Assembly: GCA_963921425.1 (NCBI GenBank)
Contig: OY992833.1
Coordinates: 12,565,738 to 12,629,737 of the forward strand
Direction of reading: 5' to 3'
Source: Dryas octopetala
Taxonomy: Eukaryota; Streptophyta; Magnoliopsida; Rosales; Rosaceae
Length of the DNA: 64,000 bases
In this document: in pieces, positions 45,592 through 57,183 of the stretch
Position numbering within the stretch: position 1 is the first letter of the stretch
Layout of the letters: every line of letters begins with the position of its first letter
Translations under genes and position numbers: made by a program
Notes under the pieces: model-generated
The model's input: the letters and a program-made list of their open reading frames with translations, nothing else
Databases searched by the model: none
What the model was told of the DNA's origin: nothing

Positions 45592-45970
45592 GTATATTTA
45601 ATTGGGATTCTAATGGATTTTAAAAGAATTTAAAAATCCATAGAAATCTAGGTGCATTCAATTCAGAATTTTAAAGCTTTTATAAAAAATCAGGTATATT
45701 CAATTCAGAATTTTAAAAATTACATAGAAATCTAGGTGTATTCGATTTCTCATGGATTTTAAAGAATTTCATTAAGTGGTGGATTTTGATGAATTTTGAA
45801 CAAAAAAACAAAGGCCATGACAAATCCAACTTTTCCCCCTTAGCTAGATTTTTATGGATTTCATGGAATTCAATAAAAATTCATAAAATCCATAAAATTA
45901 ATTTGCAGGAGCCTATAACTAGTTTAAAATCCATTAAAATATCATTTGAATACTCCCCCTAGTTTGAATT
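45592..45970. mobile_element. AT-rich MITE-like insertion upstream of SABATH copy B
   Basis: Copies A and C have a 40-base stretch (GGGATTCTAATGGATTTTAA ... AAAATCCAT) followed directly by AAAATGAGC or AAAATAAGC. In copy B about 310 extra bases with repeated, partly inverted GGATTTTA/AATCCAT words sit in between. Either B gained a MITE or A and C keep only an internally deleted one. No clear duplication was found. Confidence 0.5.
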
Positions 45971-46032
45971 AAATAAAATGAGCCTTTAGATAATCCAGTT
46001 TAATTTCTTGATAGTTTCAATTTCAGAGAGGG

Positions 46033-46099
46033 ATGGAAGAAGCATTTCCTATGAATGGAGGAGATGGCCAATACAGCTATGCCAAAAATTCCAATTCAC

Positions 46100-46134
<35 letters not shown>

Positions 46135-47017
46135 TTTACATAATTTTTCTTTCCCGTTAACTAGAACTAAGAACATGCTTTTGATAAACAAAAAAAAAAA
46201 AAAAAAAAAAAAAACTAGAACTAAGAAAGATACATGGACAAGCACCAAAGATGCAAAGACATATTTTAAAAAATCAACCCCCATTGTTTGAGCTGTGCTT
46301 CTATACTTGCGAGATTTATTTGCACTTTTCATGTTAGTACACTTTTAATTGTACGCGAAGGCAGCTGCTATTGTGAAGGGAATGCTGGTTGAGGGAATAC
46401 TTGAAAACCTTGACATTGGAATTGAGGTGTGTCCTATTTCAACCTCATTTCGGATTGCTGATTTGGGTTGTTCTATTGGACCCAATACATTCATTGCAAT
46501 CAACAATATTATAGAAACCGTAACACAAAAATTCCAGCACAAAGGCCACTCTGATTCCCTACCTGAATTCCATGTATACTTCAATGATCATGTTTCGAAC
46601 GATTTCAACTGTCTCTTCACCAACCTTCCCCCAAATACGCAATATTTCGCGGCCGGAGTGCCGGGATCATTTTATGGAAGATTGTTTCCTAAAGCCTCCC
46701 TTGATTTTGTGTACTCTGCATACTCTGTGATATGGCTGTCTAAGGTACCAGAAGGAGTGGCTGATTTGAAATCACCAATATGTAACAAGGGGAGGATGTA
46801 CTATGCCAATGCACCTATTGAAGTTGGTGAGGCATATGCTGCTCAGTATGCAAAGGACATTCAGTGCTTTCTTGAGGCTCGAGCGCAAGAGCTTATTCCC
46901 GGAGGGTTAATGGCCCTTCTTATTTCTGGACGTCCAGATGGGACACTTCCGGCAGAATGTTCTTGTGGCCCACTTTACGAACCCGTTGAATCTTCCCTTA
47001 TAGATATGGCCAATGAG
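46033..47017 (+). pseudogene. SABATH methyltransferase copy B, exon 3 lost
   Basis: Exon 1 is 46033-46101 and the exon 2 body runs to 47017 (GAG|GTATG), both open and almost identical to copy A, with IADLGCSIGPNTF and GVPGSFYGRLFP intact. Two lesions: the intron 1 acceptor is GTAC (46351-46354) instead of GTAG, and exon 3 is absent because intron 2 breaks at about 47448 into a truncated Copia element. The next AG (46359-46360) would restore splicing in frame with loss of two codons. Without exon 3 the protein lacks its last 110 residues, so it is almost certainly inactive. Confidence 0.9.
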
Positions 47018-47448
47018 GTATGTAGTGTTGACACTGTTATATATACATTAATTCTCTGTACAGACATTTGTTATTTAATTAAAGAATGGATGAGTGTATT
47101 TATAGGTTTTTTTATTTTTTTATTTTTTTTCATTTTTTGATCTATTTTTCACTTTAGCATATAAATTAATCGTCAATTGAGACTCATTTTTCAGTTTTAA
47201 TTCTTATGGTTTTGGGCTCTCGTTCCTCAGTTAAATTTTACATTTTAAATCTCAAATTTTGGGGTAACATCGAAAGATATATGATTTTATATGCTAAAAT
47301 ATAAAACTGTATAACTCTAAAATGTTGAACTCTATAAAAATGAGATAAAAATTGGCAATACATCATAAATGACCCACATCCGTTCTTTAAGCATAGACAT
47401 AGGTCTTTTTATCCAATTTTTGTTAGGGTGCAATCTTTTAGAATATAA

Positions 47449-50189
47449 AATCACTGAAGTACCTCAGGGTTTTAAAATGATAGGTTTCAAATGGATTTAT
47501 AAGACCAAGAAGAATCCAGATGGAAGTATAGAGAGATATAAGGCCAAGCTAGTTGCAAAGGGTTTCACTCAAAAGGAAGGAATTGACTACAATGAGACAT
47601 TTTCTCCAGTCTCTAGTAAAGATGCTTTTAGGACAATTATGGCTCTCATTGCACATTTTGACATGGAATTACACCAAATGGATGTCAAAACTGCTTTTTT
47701 AAATGGGGAATTGGAAGAGGAGATATACATGGCTCAACCAGAAGGTTTTATAAAGGAAGATGATGAGCATTTAGCTTGCAGGTTAAGGAAGTCCATTTAT
47801 GGACTAAAACAGGCCTCAAGGCAATGGTATGTCAAGTTTGACTCAGAAATCACTTCAAATGGTTTTATAGAGAATTCATCTGATGAATGTATTTATATCA
47901 AAACCAGTGGGAGCAACTTTATATTTCTAGTTCTTTATGTTGATGACATTCTCCTGGCTAGTAGTAATAGAAAGCTACTAATTGAGACTAAGGCTTTTTC
48001 TTGCAGACAAATTTGAAATGAAAGATCTTGGAGAAGCATCTTACGTATTGGGAATTGAAATTAAAAGGGATAGAAAGAACTTCCTACTGGGATTGTCACA
48101 GCAAGCCTACATTCTAAGGATTCTAAAACGTTTTGACATGCTGAATTGCAAGGCAGGAGATTCACCTATGTCAAAAGGTGACAAGTTCAGTAAAGAACAA
48201 TGTCCCACATCTGAACAAGAAAAGGAATTTATGAAAGACAAGCCTTATGCTTCTTTAGTAGGGTCTGTGATGTATGCGTAAATGTGTACTAGACCTGACC
48301 TTGCTTTTGCTGTGGGAATGTTGGAAAGATACCAAATCAATCCAGGTCAAGCTCACTGGATTGCTGGTAAGAAGGTGCTTAGGTATCTACAAAAGACAAA
48401 AGATTACATGCTGGTGTTTAGAAGAATGGATTATCTAGAGTTGATAGGCTATTCTGATTTTGACTTAATTTGCAGAATGTGTGGATAGCCTTAAGTCCAC
48501 AACAGGTTATGTTTTTATGTTTGGAAGGGCTGCTGTCTCATGGAAAAGTGTCAAGCAGACGTTGACAACAACCTCTACTATGCAGGCTGAATATGTGGCA
48601 GTGTATGAAGCATCTACACATTCTATCTGGTTGAAAACATTTATGCAAGAGACTAAGATGATTAAGTCAATAACCAGTCCTATAAAGATCTATTGTGATA
48701 ATAGTGGGGCTGTGAGTTTCTCTAAGAACAACAAAAGAACATCTAAGTCCAAACACATTGGAACCAAGTATTTGATAATTAGACAATGTGTTAAGGCATG
48801 TGAGTTGCAGATCGAGCATATTAGCACTCAAGACCAGTTGGCAGACCCTTTTACTAAGGCTTTACCAGTGGGACTTTTCAAGCAACATGTGAGAAACATG
48901 AGAGTCGTTGAAAGTATAGGAGCTGCTATTGAGTGGGAGCCGTGAGGGGTTTTTGAGAGAGGTGGAGATAAATTAACACTTCTAACTGATTCTGTTAAGT
49001 TCTCTTGATTATAATTTTTTTTTGTTGCAGTTTTAACAAACTAAAAATTCAGTATGTTAATGCTTTTCAGTTAAATTTTGCATTATTTATTTTTTCTGTT
49101 ATGTTGTAGATTGAGCAATGCTTATCATGATTGCAGTTTTAATAGCTCAATTTAAACACCTATAGTGTTTTCACTTTCAGTTCAATCTTAAGTAGTGATA
49201 CATGTGCAAATATATACATATGTTTCAGATATAAGCATGCATATTATAATTGTTTATGTATATATAATTGTCTTGCAAATAATTTTATACGAATTGTATA
49301 AAGAATGGCAATTCATACAGTAGGACCAAATTTTATAAGTGTTAGTTTTGTGATTGAGTCAACAGATTCTGAAAACTAATTTCAGCATTCATGTTTAGAA
49401 ATTGACTGAGGTGAGACATAGTTACAGCATCAATGGTTATGAGTTATTTAGGTACAAAATAGCCTAAGAACTTCTCATAGTCTGATGTTTATGACTATAT
49501 CTTGACTAAGTTGATCCGAGTTTGGGTTTAGTTAATATCTCCAGCGCAACTATAGGTTACTTGCTGAAACTATCAGTAAAGAGGTTGATCTTGAACAATA
49601 CCAGTCCAACTGGGAGAATGTAAGATGCTCATGGACGTTAGGCCTTGTTCTACTAGGTTTCAACTAACTGTTTTGCTTAAGATGCAAGTAATAAGGGGAT
49701 TAACTCAAACCACTTCATGACTAGTACACATAAGGATGAAATCCTAAACTAGTATGGACTAGGATTACTTGGATACCAATGCTATGTGCTGTATGCTAAG
49801 CATAACTAAATAAGTCTTTATATAGGAGTCTAATTAGGATTGAGAGAGGGGTACCTTAGTGGAGGACACTCGGGATCTCAAGACTCTATATATAGCATAG
49901 GTCCCCAACCACATAGGTACTTGAACTATTCATTCACTGCCCCATCTCGTGTGAAGTTCTGAAGCATTGTGTTGGCAGGAAGACTTGTGTATTGTGACTT
50001 TTCATCGAGCAACTGGTGTGCATCTAGATTTCTAGTTAAATACCTGCAATTAGACATGGCATCATCAGGTATGTATTTGTTGTGTGTTACCTATTATGAA
50101 AGCATGATTACCTATAGAATACAGTTTATATATATATTTGATTTGTGCTTATGAGTTGTGTATGTTAAAGATGTATAATAACACTTACA
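47449..50189 (+). mobile_element. Truncated Copia element replacing copy B exon 3
   Basis: The left junction lies in intron 2 of copy B (after GAATATAAAATCAC) and the right junction in the array 3' flank (before AGTAAGACCCTTC, as in the copy C flank at 54885). Between them is the 3' half of a Copia element: RT, RNase H and then about 1.24 kb that probably contains its 3' LTR, with TATATATAG at 49887. The 5' half and a left LTR are missing. Array sequence including exon 3 and the 3' UTR is deleted, so this was insertion plus deletion, not a simple integration. Confidence 0.8.
47450..48945 (+). pseudogene. Copia reverse transcriptase and RNase H (truncated, broken)
   Basis: The frame begins inside the RT domain (GFKMIGFKWIYKTKKNPDG), with HQMDVKTAFLNGELEEEIYM, GLKQASRQWY and the catalytic YVDDILLAS near 47938. 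A frameshift occurs at about 47995, TAA at 48279-48281 and TAG near 48486. RNase H text follows, with [10 protein letters not shown] and the C-terminal [12 protein letters not shown]. It copies element RNA into DNA when intact; here it is inactive. Confidence 0.88.
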
Positions 50190-50667
50190 GTAAGACCCTT
50201 CTACTATTGAGGGATTGCTTAAATAATTTTATTTAAATGGGCCAAAATTTATATTATATTTCAAAGATCCGAACTGTCTATTTTCTAGGTCTCTATTCCT
50301 AGATCATCTATGCAAAAACTTAGACAAATCGAAAACCATTAAGATATTTAATTTTGATCAAATAAATAAACGAACAAAATATTTTTGATAAACACTTAAA
50401 ATGGTGACCATTTAATCAACAATGGAGTGGATCCCACAAAAAATTCCTTAAATAAGTTTATTTAAAAAATCTCTTAATAGAAGGGGTCTGTATGTGAAAA
50501 GTAGTACTATATCTACTTAATTTTAAATATAATTCGAACTGCTATATATTTCTCTTCAATAATGAAATACTGGACTTTGATGTTAAGTATATTAGAGTGA
50601 GTTGAATTTTTTATTTCTTTTTTGGCCAAGAGGCATGAGTTGAAATTTAAGTAATAGATATACATGC

Positions 50668-50731
<64 letters not shown>

Positions 50732-51737
50732 GCACGTCAGATGGCCACCCAATGAATAGTGGGATGGACAAATGTTTGGATTTTGTTTTTGGTCAAATAA
50801 ACTGTTTGGATTATGTACTTTTTGAATCAAATGATGGATTAATCATAGAAAGTCTGACTTTTTTTTGGCCATATATGATAGAAAGTCTGACTTAATGTCC
50901 ATTTATGAGTTTATTGATCTTTCCATTTAGAAAATAACTTATCTATCCCTGTGATAGGGACACGTAGTATCACAGAGAGAGAGAAAGAGTGAAGAAGGTA
51001 TCACAGAGAGAGAGAGAGAAAGAGTGAAGAAGGAGAGAAAGAGAGTGAGAAAAAGAGAGAGAGCCAATGAGAGAGGAGGGGGGGTTGACAGGTGGTATCC
51101 TAGGAAAAATTATTAGGTGTATATGATACAATACTATGTGGTGCATGTAACCAATTCAACGTATAAGGGTATTATTGGATGATATATTTATATTAATAGG
51201 GTATAGTATTAATACATTCACTTATATTATGACACAATGGATTGGTTACACCATGTAACGGTGTATCGATTATACAAAATAATTTCTCTTATCCCAGAGG
51301 ATATAGGGAAGTTCTTCTCTTCCATTTAAGGCCTCAAAGGCCATTATGCATCAAACGAATCCTAATAATACTAATATTATGCATCAAACGAATACTAATA
51401 GTACTAATTATCTTGTTTAACAAACAACAAAAGTGAAATTATAGAATCACACTTCTTCAGTAAGATTATGATAAAAGTTAGAGAGTTGGAGTTTACTAGA
51501 ATATTTCATTTGTTAACATTGGCTTTGGTCCGTTAAGGGGACATTGTTGACATTGCTGTTGTTCTAATTAATTAATTACCATTCCTCTTCAAAGGTGGCG
51601 CCGCATACTTGTCTTAATTAATAACCATTAATTAAGAAAAATATGACTTTTTTTATGGTCAAGGATAAAAGTTTGGCTTACGTACATACACACTTGTTCT
51701 TATCCATTTGCTATGAAATTCAGTCAGGAAAAAATAG
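50190..51737. repeat. SABATH array unit: 3' flank of B and 5' flank of C
   Basis: Same order as units 1 and 2 but diverged: GTAAGACCCTTC, a 60-bp (GA)n tract (50670-50729), CTGCACGTCAGATGGCCACC once (50729), then the ATTACACCATG-type 5' flank from 51245. The second internal block of units 1 and 2 is missing here, which places that 359-bp duplication after the split. Confidence 0.85.
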
Positions 51738-51747
51738 TATAAATATA
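51738..51747 (+). promoter_or_regulatory. TATA box of SABATH copy C
   Basis: TATAAATATA lies upstream of a leader with a 17-bp GA tract (51783-51799), much shorter than in copy A. A leader intron is bounded by GT at 51833 and AG at 52059-52060. Confidence 0.6.
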
Positions 51748-52066
51748 TCAGTTGAGAGAGCTTTAATCTGCATACTCTGAGTGAGAGAGAGAGAGAGAGT
51801 ACACCTACGTACTCCATAAATCTTTGAATCAGGTACTCGATCTTTTGGTTTTTCAGTTTTTGTTTTTGTTTTTATTCTTGTTAAATGCTTTCTAAAAGTA
51901 AATATATTTATTTTTTGAAAAGTATACAATTCAGTAATTAAGATGAAAGTTATGATGTCTAAAGGGAATTGGGATTCTAATGGATTTTAAAAGAATTTAA
52001 AAATCCATAAAATAAGCTTTTCGATCATCCAGTTTAATTTCTTGATAGTTTCAATTTCAGAGAGGG

Positions 52067-52134
52067 ATGGAAGAAGCATTTCCTATGAATGGAGGAGATG
52101 GCCAATACAGCTATGCCAAAAATTCCAATTCACA

Positions 52135-52172
<38 letters not shown>

Positions 52173-53617
52173 TTTATATAATTTTTCTTTCCCGTTAACT
52201 AGAACTAAGAACATGCTTTTGATAAACAAAAAAAAAAAAAAAAAAACTAGAACTAAGACACATACCTGGACAAGTACCAAAGATGCAAAGACATATTTTA
52301 AAAAATCAACCCCCATTGTTTGAGCTGTGCTTCTGTACTTGCGAGATTTATTTGCACTTTTCATGTTAGTACACTTTTTATTGTAGGCGAGGGCAGCTGG
52401 TACTGTGAAGGGAATGCTGGTCGAGGGAATACTTGAAAACCTTCACATTGGAAATGATGTATGTCCTATTTCAACCTCATTTCGGATTGCTGATTTGGGT
52501 TGTTCTATTGGACCCAACACATTCATTGCAATCAACAATATTATAGAAACCGTAACACAAAAATTCCAGCACAAACGCCACTCTGATTCCCTACCTGAAT
52601 TCCATGTATACTTCAATGATCATGTTTCGAACGATTTCAATAGTCTCTTCACCAACCTTCCCCCAAATAGGCAATATTTTGCGGCCGGAGTGCCGGGATC
52701 ATTTTATGGAAGATTGTTTCCTAAAGCCTCCCTTGATTTTGTGTACTCTGCATACTCTGTGATATGGCTTTCTAAGGTACCAGAAGGAGTGGCTGATTTG
52801 AAATCACCAATATGTAACAAGGGGAGGATTTTCTATTCCAATGCACCTATTGAAGTTGGTGAGGCATATGCTGCTCAGTATGCAAAGGACATTCAGTGCT
52901 TTCTTGAGGCTCGAGCACAAGAGCTTATTCCCGGAGGGTTAATGGCCCTTCTTATTTCTGGACGTCCAGATGGGACACTTCCAGGAGAATGTTCTTGTGG
53001 CCCACTTTACGAACCCGTCGAATCTTCCCTTATAGATATGGCCAATGAGGTATGTATTGTTGACACTATTATATATACATTAATTCTCTTAGAATATAGA
53101 ATCATTGTTTGAGGTTATATTTTAGATTGTAAGACGTCCAAAGTTAAAATCTAACCTTATATGATAAACATATAAATAAAGTCATAAGTTTGTACATTTC
53201 TTTATAATTGATTTTGAGTTGAATGCTCTATGAAAAAAGATCTATTCTAATTCTATATAACATTAATGTACCTATGTGTACATGCAGGGTTTAGTAAGCC
53301 ATGATAAACTGGACACTTTCAACCATCCAACATACAGCCCATCAGTGGAAGAGCTACGGAAGCTGATACATGAGAATGGAAGTTTTGAGATTGCAAGATT
53401 GGACGAGGCCCCTCGAACACCTATCCCTCTGAATACTACACAAGAGGTTAGAGCTGGCATGGAGAGCCTTTTAAAAGAACACTTTGGCTCTGAAATTATG
53501 GATGAGCTTTTTGAACGTTACTCAAAGAAACGTGAAGCACACCCGCGTCCATTTCTCACTACTGAGGAGGATGGCTTGGGTGTTGGATTGTTTGTCCTTC
53601 TAAAGCGAAAACATTGA
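52067..53617 (+). CDS. SABATH-family SAM-dependent carboxyl methyltransferase, copy C
   Basis: Exons 52067-52135, 52387-53049 and 53288-53617 give 353 codons with normal GT-AG introns in phase 0. Motifs match copy A: MNGGDGQYSYAKNS, IADLGCSIGPNTF, GVPGSFYGRLFP, YSAYSVIWLSKVPEG and FVLLKRKH. Differences from A include AAGTVKGM for AAAIVKGM, HKRHSD for HKGHSH, FNSLF for FNCLF, and a one-residue-shorter loop in exon 3 (EAPRTPIPL). Intron 2 is 238 bases against 654 in A, by loss of its middle. No lesion is seen, so C is a likely functional paralogue of A. Its substrate cannot be told from sequence. Confidence 0.9.
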
Positions 53618-53886
53618 TGACAGTTCGCTCCTTAATTTTCTTGTACAATGGATTTGATGCTTTGTTTTTCTTGTCTGTAAGCAAATAAAATTGGTGGCTT
53701 CCTAAGCCAATGTAATATTTGTGGATTGCTTTTTCTGTTTTTTTGTTTTTTGTTTTCATTCTATGTATCTTTTACTTTTGGGATGAAAAGAACTTTTTGT
53801 TCTATACAATTAAGTTGAAGATTGAGTGAATTTTGAAAATTTGTTGTTGAATATTATTCTTAATTTGAAATATGAAATTTTTATTA

Positions 53887-54576
53887 GGCATAAATTCAAT
53901 TTAGACACATAACTATATATGCTATTTCAACGAGATCTACAAACTTTCAAATATTTCAAATATACACATATATGATTTATTATATATGTAAATTGAAAAA
54001 TGAAATTTTGTTCATTAATCAGTTAAATGTCAGCTTGGCTTTTGCTTACGGGGATTAATTGGCGACGTGGCACCAACTTAGCATACATTTCCCGCCAAAT
54101 GAGCGACACATATCCACTTGACACGGGCCCACACACCCATCACCTCTTTCCCGCTCGTTGAACGCTCGCCTGACCATTTAGTCTTCCAAAAACATCACGT
54201 TTTCCCTCAAATTCGAATATAAATCCGTCACTTGTGTTCAATGAGCGAGAAATAGATGATGAGTTTGTGGACCCGTGTCAGGGGTTAGGTGAACCCGTGT
54301 CGCTCATTTCCCGCGGGTCCACCTAACCACTGACACGGGCCCACAAACTCTCTCTCTCTATTATTATTAAATTGTGGGCCCGTGTCGCTCATTTGGTGGG
54401 AAATGTTTGCTGAGCAAAAGCCAAATTGTCATTTAATTGATCTCTCAACGAATCAATGGACAAAAATTCATTTTTCAATTTAGATAATAGATCGGGTATA
54501 TATTTGAAATATTTGAAAATTCATGGATCTCGTTGAAATAGCATATATAATTATGTGTCTAAATTGAATTTATGCC
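53887..54576. mobile_element. Mutator-like foldback element 4 (690 bp)
   Basis: It begins GGCATAAATTCAATTTAGAC and ends in its complement. The flanking 9-bp duplication is TTTTTATTA (53878-53886 and 54577-54585). It split the 3' flank of copy C, since TTTTTATTAATTAGAGCATT is continuous in units 1 and 2. The centre is a second palindromic layer with GACACGGGCCCAC and GAGCGACAC words. Confidence 0.92.
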
Positions 54577-54585
54577 TTTTTATTA

Positions 54586-56021
54586 ATTAGAGCATTTCCA
54601 GTTGTGCATGCAATAATGTGCCAATGCTATACTTTATCGTACTCGTGGTCATTTTTTTCTTTCCTTACGAAAGAGAAATGTTATCATACTCGGGTTTCAT
54701 GCCCATTTTTTTTTATTATATTTGTGGTTCATATGTCCATTTTTTTCCACATTAATTTTATATAAGGTTTTTTTATTTTCCTTCCAACCTACCGTTCTCT
54801 TTTAACAAATATAATTCTAATAAATTAATATTCCTCAAATTCAAAGATGACATACTTGACTTTTAATGTTAGTCTATCAAAAGTAGTAAGACCCTTCAAC
54901 TATTGAGGGATTGCTTAAATAATTTTATTTAAATGAGCCCAATTTATATTATATTTCAACAATCTGAATTGTCTATTTTCTAAGTCTCTATTTCTAGATC
55001 ATTTATGCAAAAACTTAGACAAATCAAAAATCATTAAAATATCTAGTTTTGATCAAATAAATAGATGAACAAAATATTTTCAATAAACACTTAAAATGGA
55101 AACCATTTAATCAACGATCAAATAATTTCCGATTTACCTAAATTTTTACAAAGACGATCCTTCAATTGAGACCAAAAAAAAAAAAAAAAAAGGTTCGGAT
55201 CATTAAAGTTTAATGTGGAGTAGATTCCAAAAAAAATCTCTGAAATAAGTTTATTTAAATAATCTGTTAATTGAAGGGGCATGTGAAAATTAGTACTATA
55301 TCTACTTAATTTTAAGTATAATTTGAACTGCTATATATATTTCTCTTCAAGAATGAAATACTGGACTTTGATGTTAAGTACATTAGAGTGATCGAGTTGA
55401 AATTTTTTATTTTTCTGAGAGAGAGAGAGAGAGAGAGGAAGGAGCTGCACGTCAGATTTCCACCCAATGAATAGTGGGATGGACAGATGTTTGGATTTTG
55501 TTTTAGTCAAATAAACTGTTTTGATTAACCATGGAAAGTATGACTTAATGTCCAATTTATGAGTTTCATGTTCTTTCCATTTAAGGCCTCAAAGGCCTTC
55601 CAACGAATCCTAATAGCACTAATATTATGCATCAAAAGAATCCTCAGAGTACTAATTATCTTGTGGTTTTTTTGGCCACATACTAATTATCTTGTTTAAA
55701 CAAACAACAAAAGTGAAATTATAGAATCACACTTCTCCACTAAGATTATAGGAGTTAGAGAGTTGGAGTTTACTAGAATATTTCATTTGTTAACATTGGC
55801 TTTGGTCAATCCGTTAAGGGGACACATTGTTGACTTTGCTGTTGTTCTAATTAATTAATTAATTACCATTCCTCTTCAAAGGTGGCGCCACATACTTTTC
55901 TTTGATGTTGAAGCTATGAAAAGTACTACTTTTTTTTTTTTTTTTTTATGGTCAAGGTTAAAAGTTCGGCTTGCGTAGATACACACTTGTTCGATCTTAT
56001 CCTTTTGCATGAAATTCAGTC

Positions 56022-56066
<45 letters not shown>

Positions 56067-56260
56067 TACCTACGTGCGTACTCTGGAAATTGAGATTTTA
56101 ATCTTTGGATAAGTTCAAGTTTAGATTAACACCTGGTGTAAGATCAAATATTGACTAAAATCAATTTCTAATCTTACACACGGTCTTGTTGAATATTTAA
56201 TCTTATTAAAGGACTTAAATCTAGAAGTCCCTAAATCTTTGAATCAGGTACTCTTTTGGT
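54586..56260. repeat. Decayed array unit: 3' flank of C and a truncated 5' flank
   Basis: Sequence from AGAGCATTTCCAGTTGTGCA follows the unit order in shorter, diverged form: GA tract at 55417, CACGTCAGATTTCCACC, GGCGCCACATAC near 55885, a second GA tract at 56026-56064, and the leader text AAATCTTTGAATCAGGTACT at 56230. No methyltransferase exon follows, so the array ends in an orphan promoter region. Confidence 0.8.
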
Positions 56261-56691
56261 TTTTCAATTTTTTTTTTTGTTCTCCCTAATTAACAAGCTA
56301 GGAACATTGTTTTACTTGTTAAATAATTGGCTCAATTACAAAATGCATCCACCAACTATATGTGGTATTTCAAATTTGTCCATAAAAAAAAATTATTTCA
56401 TAGCAAAAGTGGCATCATACAAAAATAATTTTATATCCTTTATATATATATATATATATATATACTAGCCTCTTTGTACTAGCTTCCACAAGTACGAAGC
56501 GGTTCTTTCTGTTACGCAAACATGAATATTTTGGTAAGTGTAATTAGTTTAATAGGCTGTTCGTATGTAATCCTATTACATATTATTTTTTTTATTTTTT
56601 ATTTTCATTTAATCATTGAGTTGAAAATTTAAAATCATATAAAAACTTAACTAAATAATTTTAAAATGTACAAAATGAGAAAGAAAATATA

Positions 56692-56870
56692 CACTACAAC
56701 AAATTTGGCCAAAGGCCTCCAATTATATATTTCAACTAAAGTTGAGAGGGTGGCAATTACCAATGTGGCTGGTCACTAATACTTATTCTTAGTGATTACT
56801 TCACTCAGTCAGCTATTAACAGTGATTTAATATTCAACTAATTTGTCTAAAAGTTGATTAAATTGTATAA
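56692..56870. mobile_element. CACTA left-end fragment (same family as CACTA 4)
   Basis: CACTACAACAAATTTGGCC opens a stretch that tracks the left end of CACTA 4 (GAGAGGGTG, GGTCACTAATA, TTAGTGATTA) to about 56870. No right end was found before the window end, so it is truncated or internally deleted. Confidence 0.65.
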
Positions 56871-57183
56871 AGGTTAATATTCAAATTAAATAAAAGGGTT
56901 TAGCGGCTTCTTCCCAATAAAAAATGAACACTTTACACCCACTAAATATAGCCCAAGATAGATTAATCTAAAAGGATAGACGTAGATAAATATTCCTAGT
57001 TTAGTCATTACCTCTTAAAAAGGTCAAAGATTCTCTTTGGCGGCCACAAAAATACATCCTTTGGCGTCAACTTGCTCTATGATATATCTTTGCAAAAATA
57101 CATACTTCCTCGATCTGTGCTGTGAATCATCGCTAGCCTAAGATATCCACTGAAACTGTAAGGTTACCTTGCCACAAACCAAT

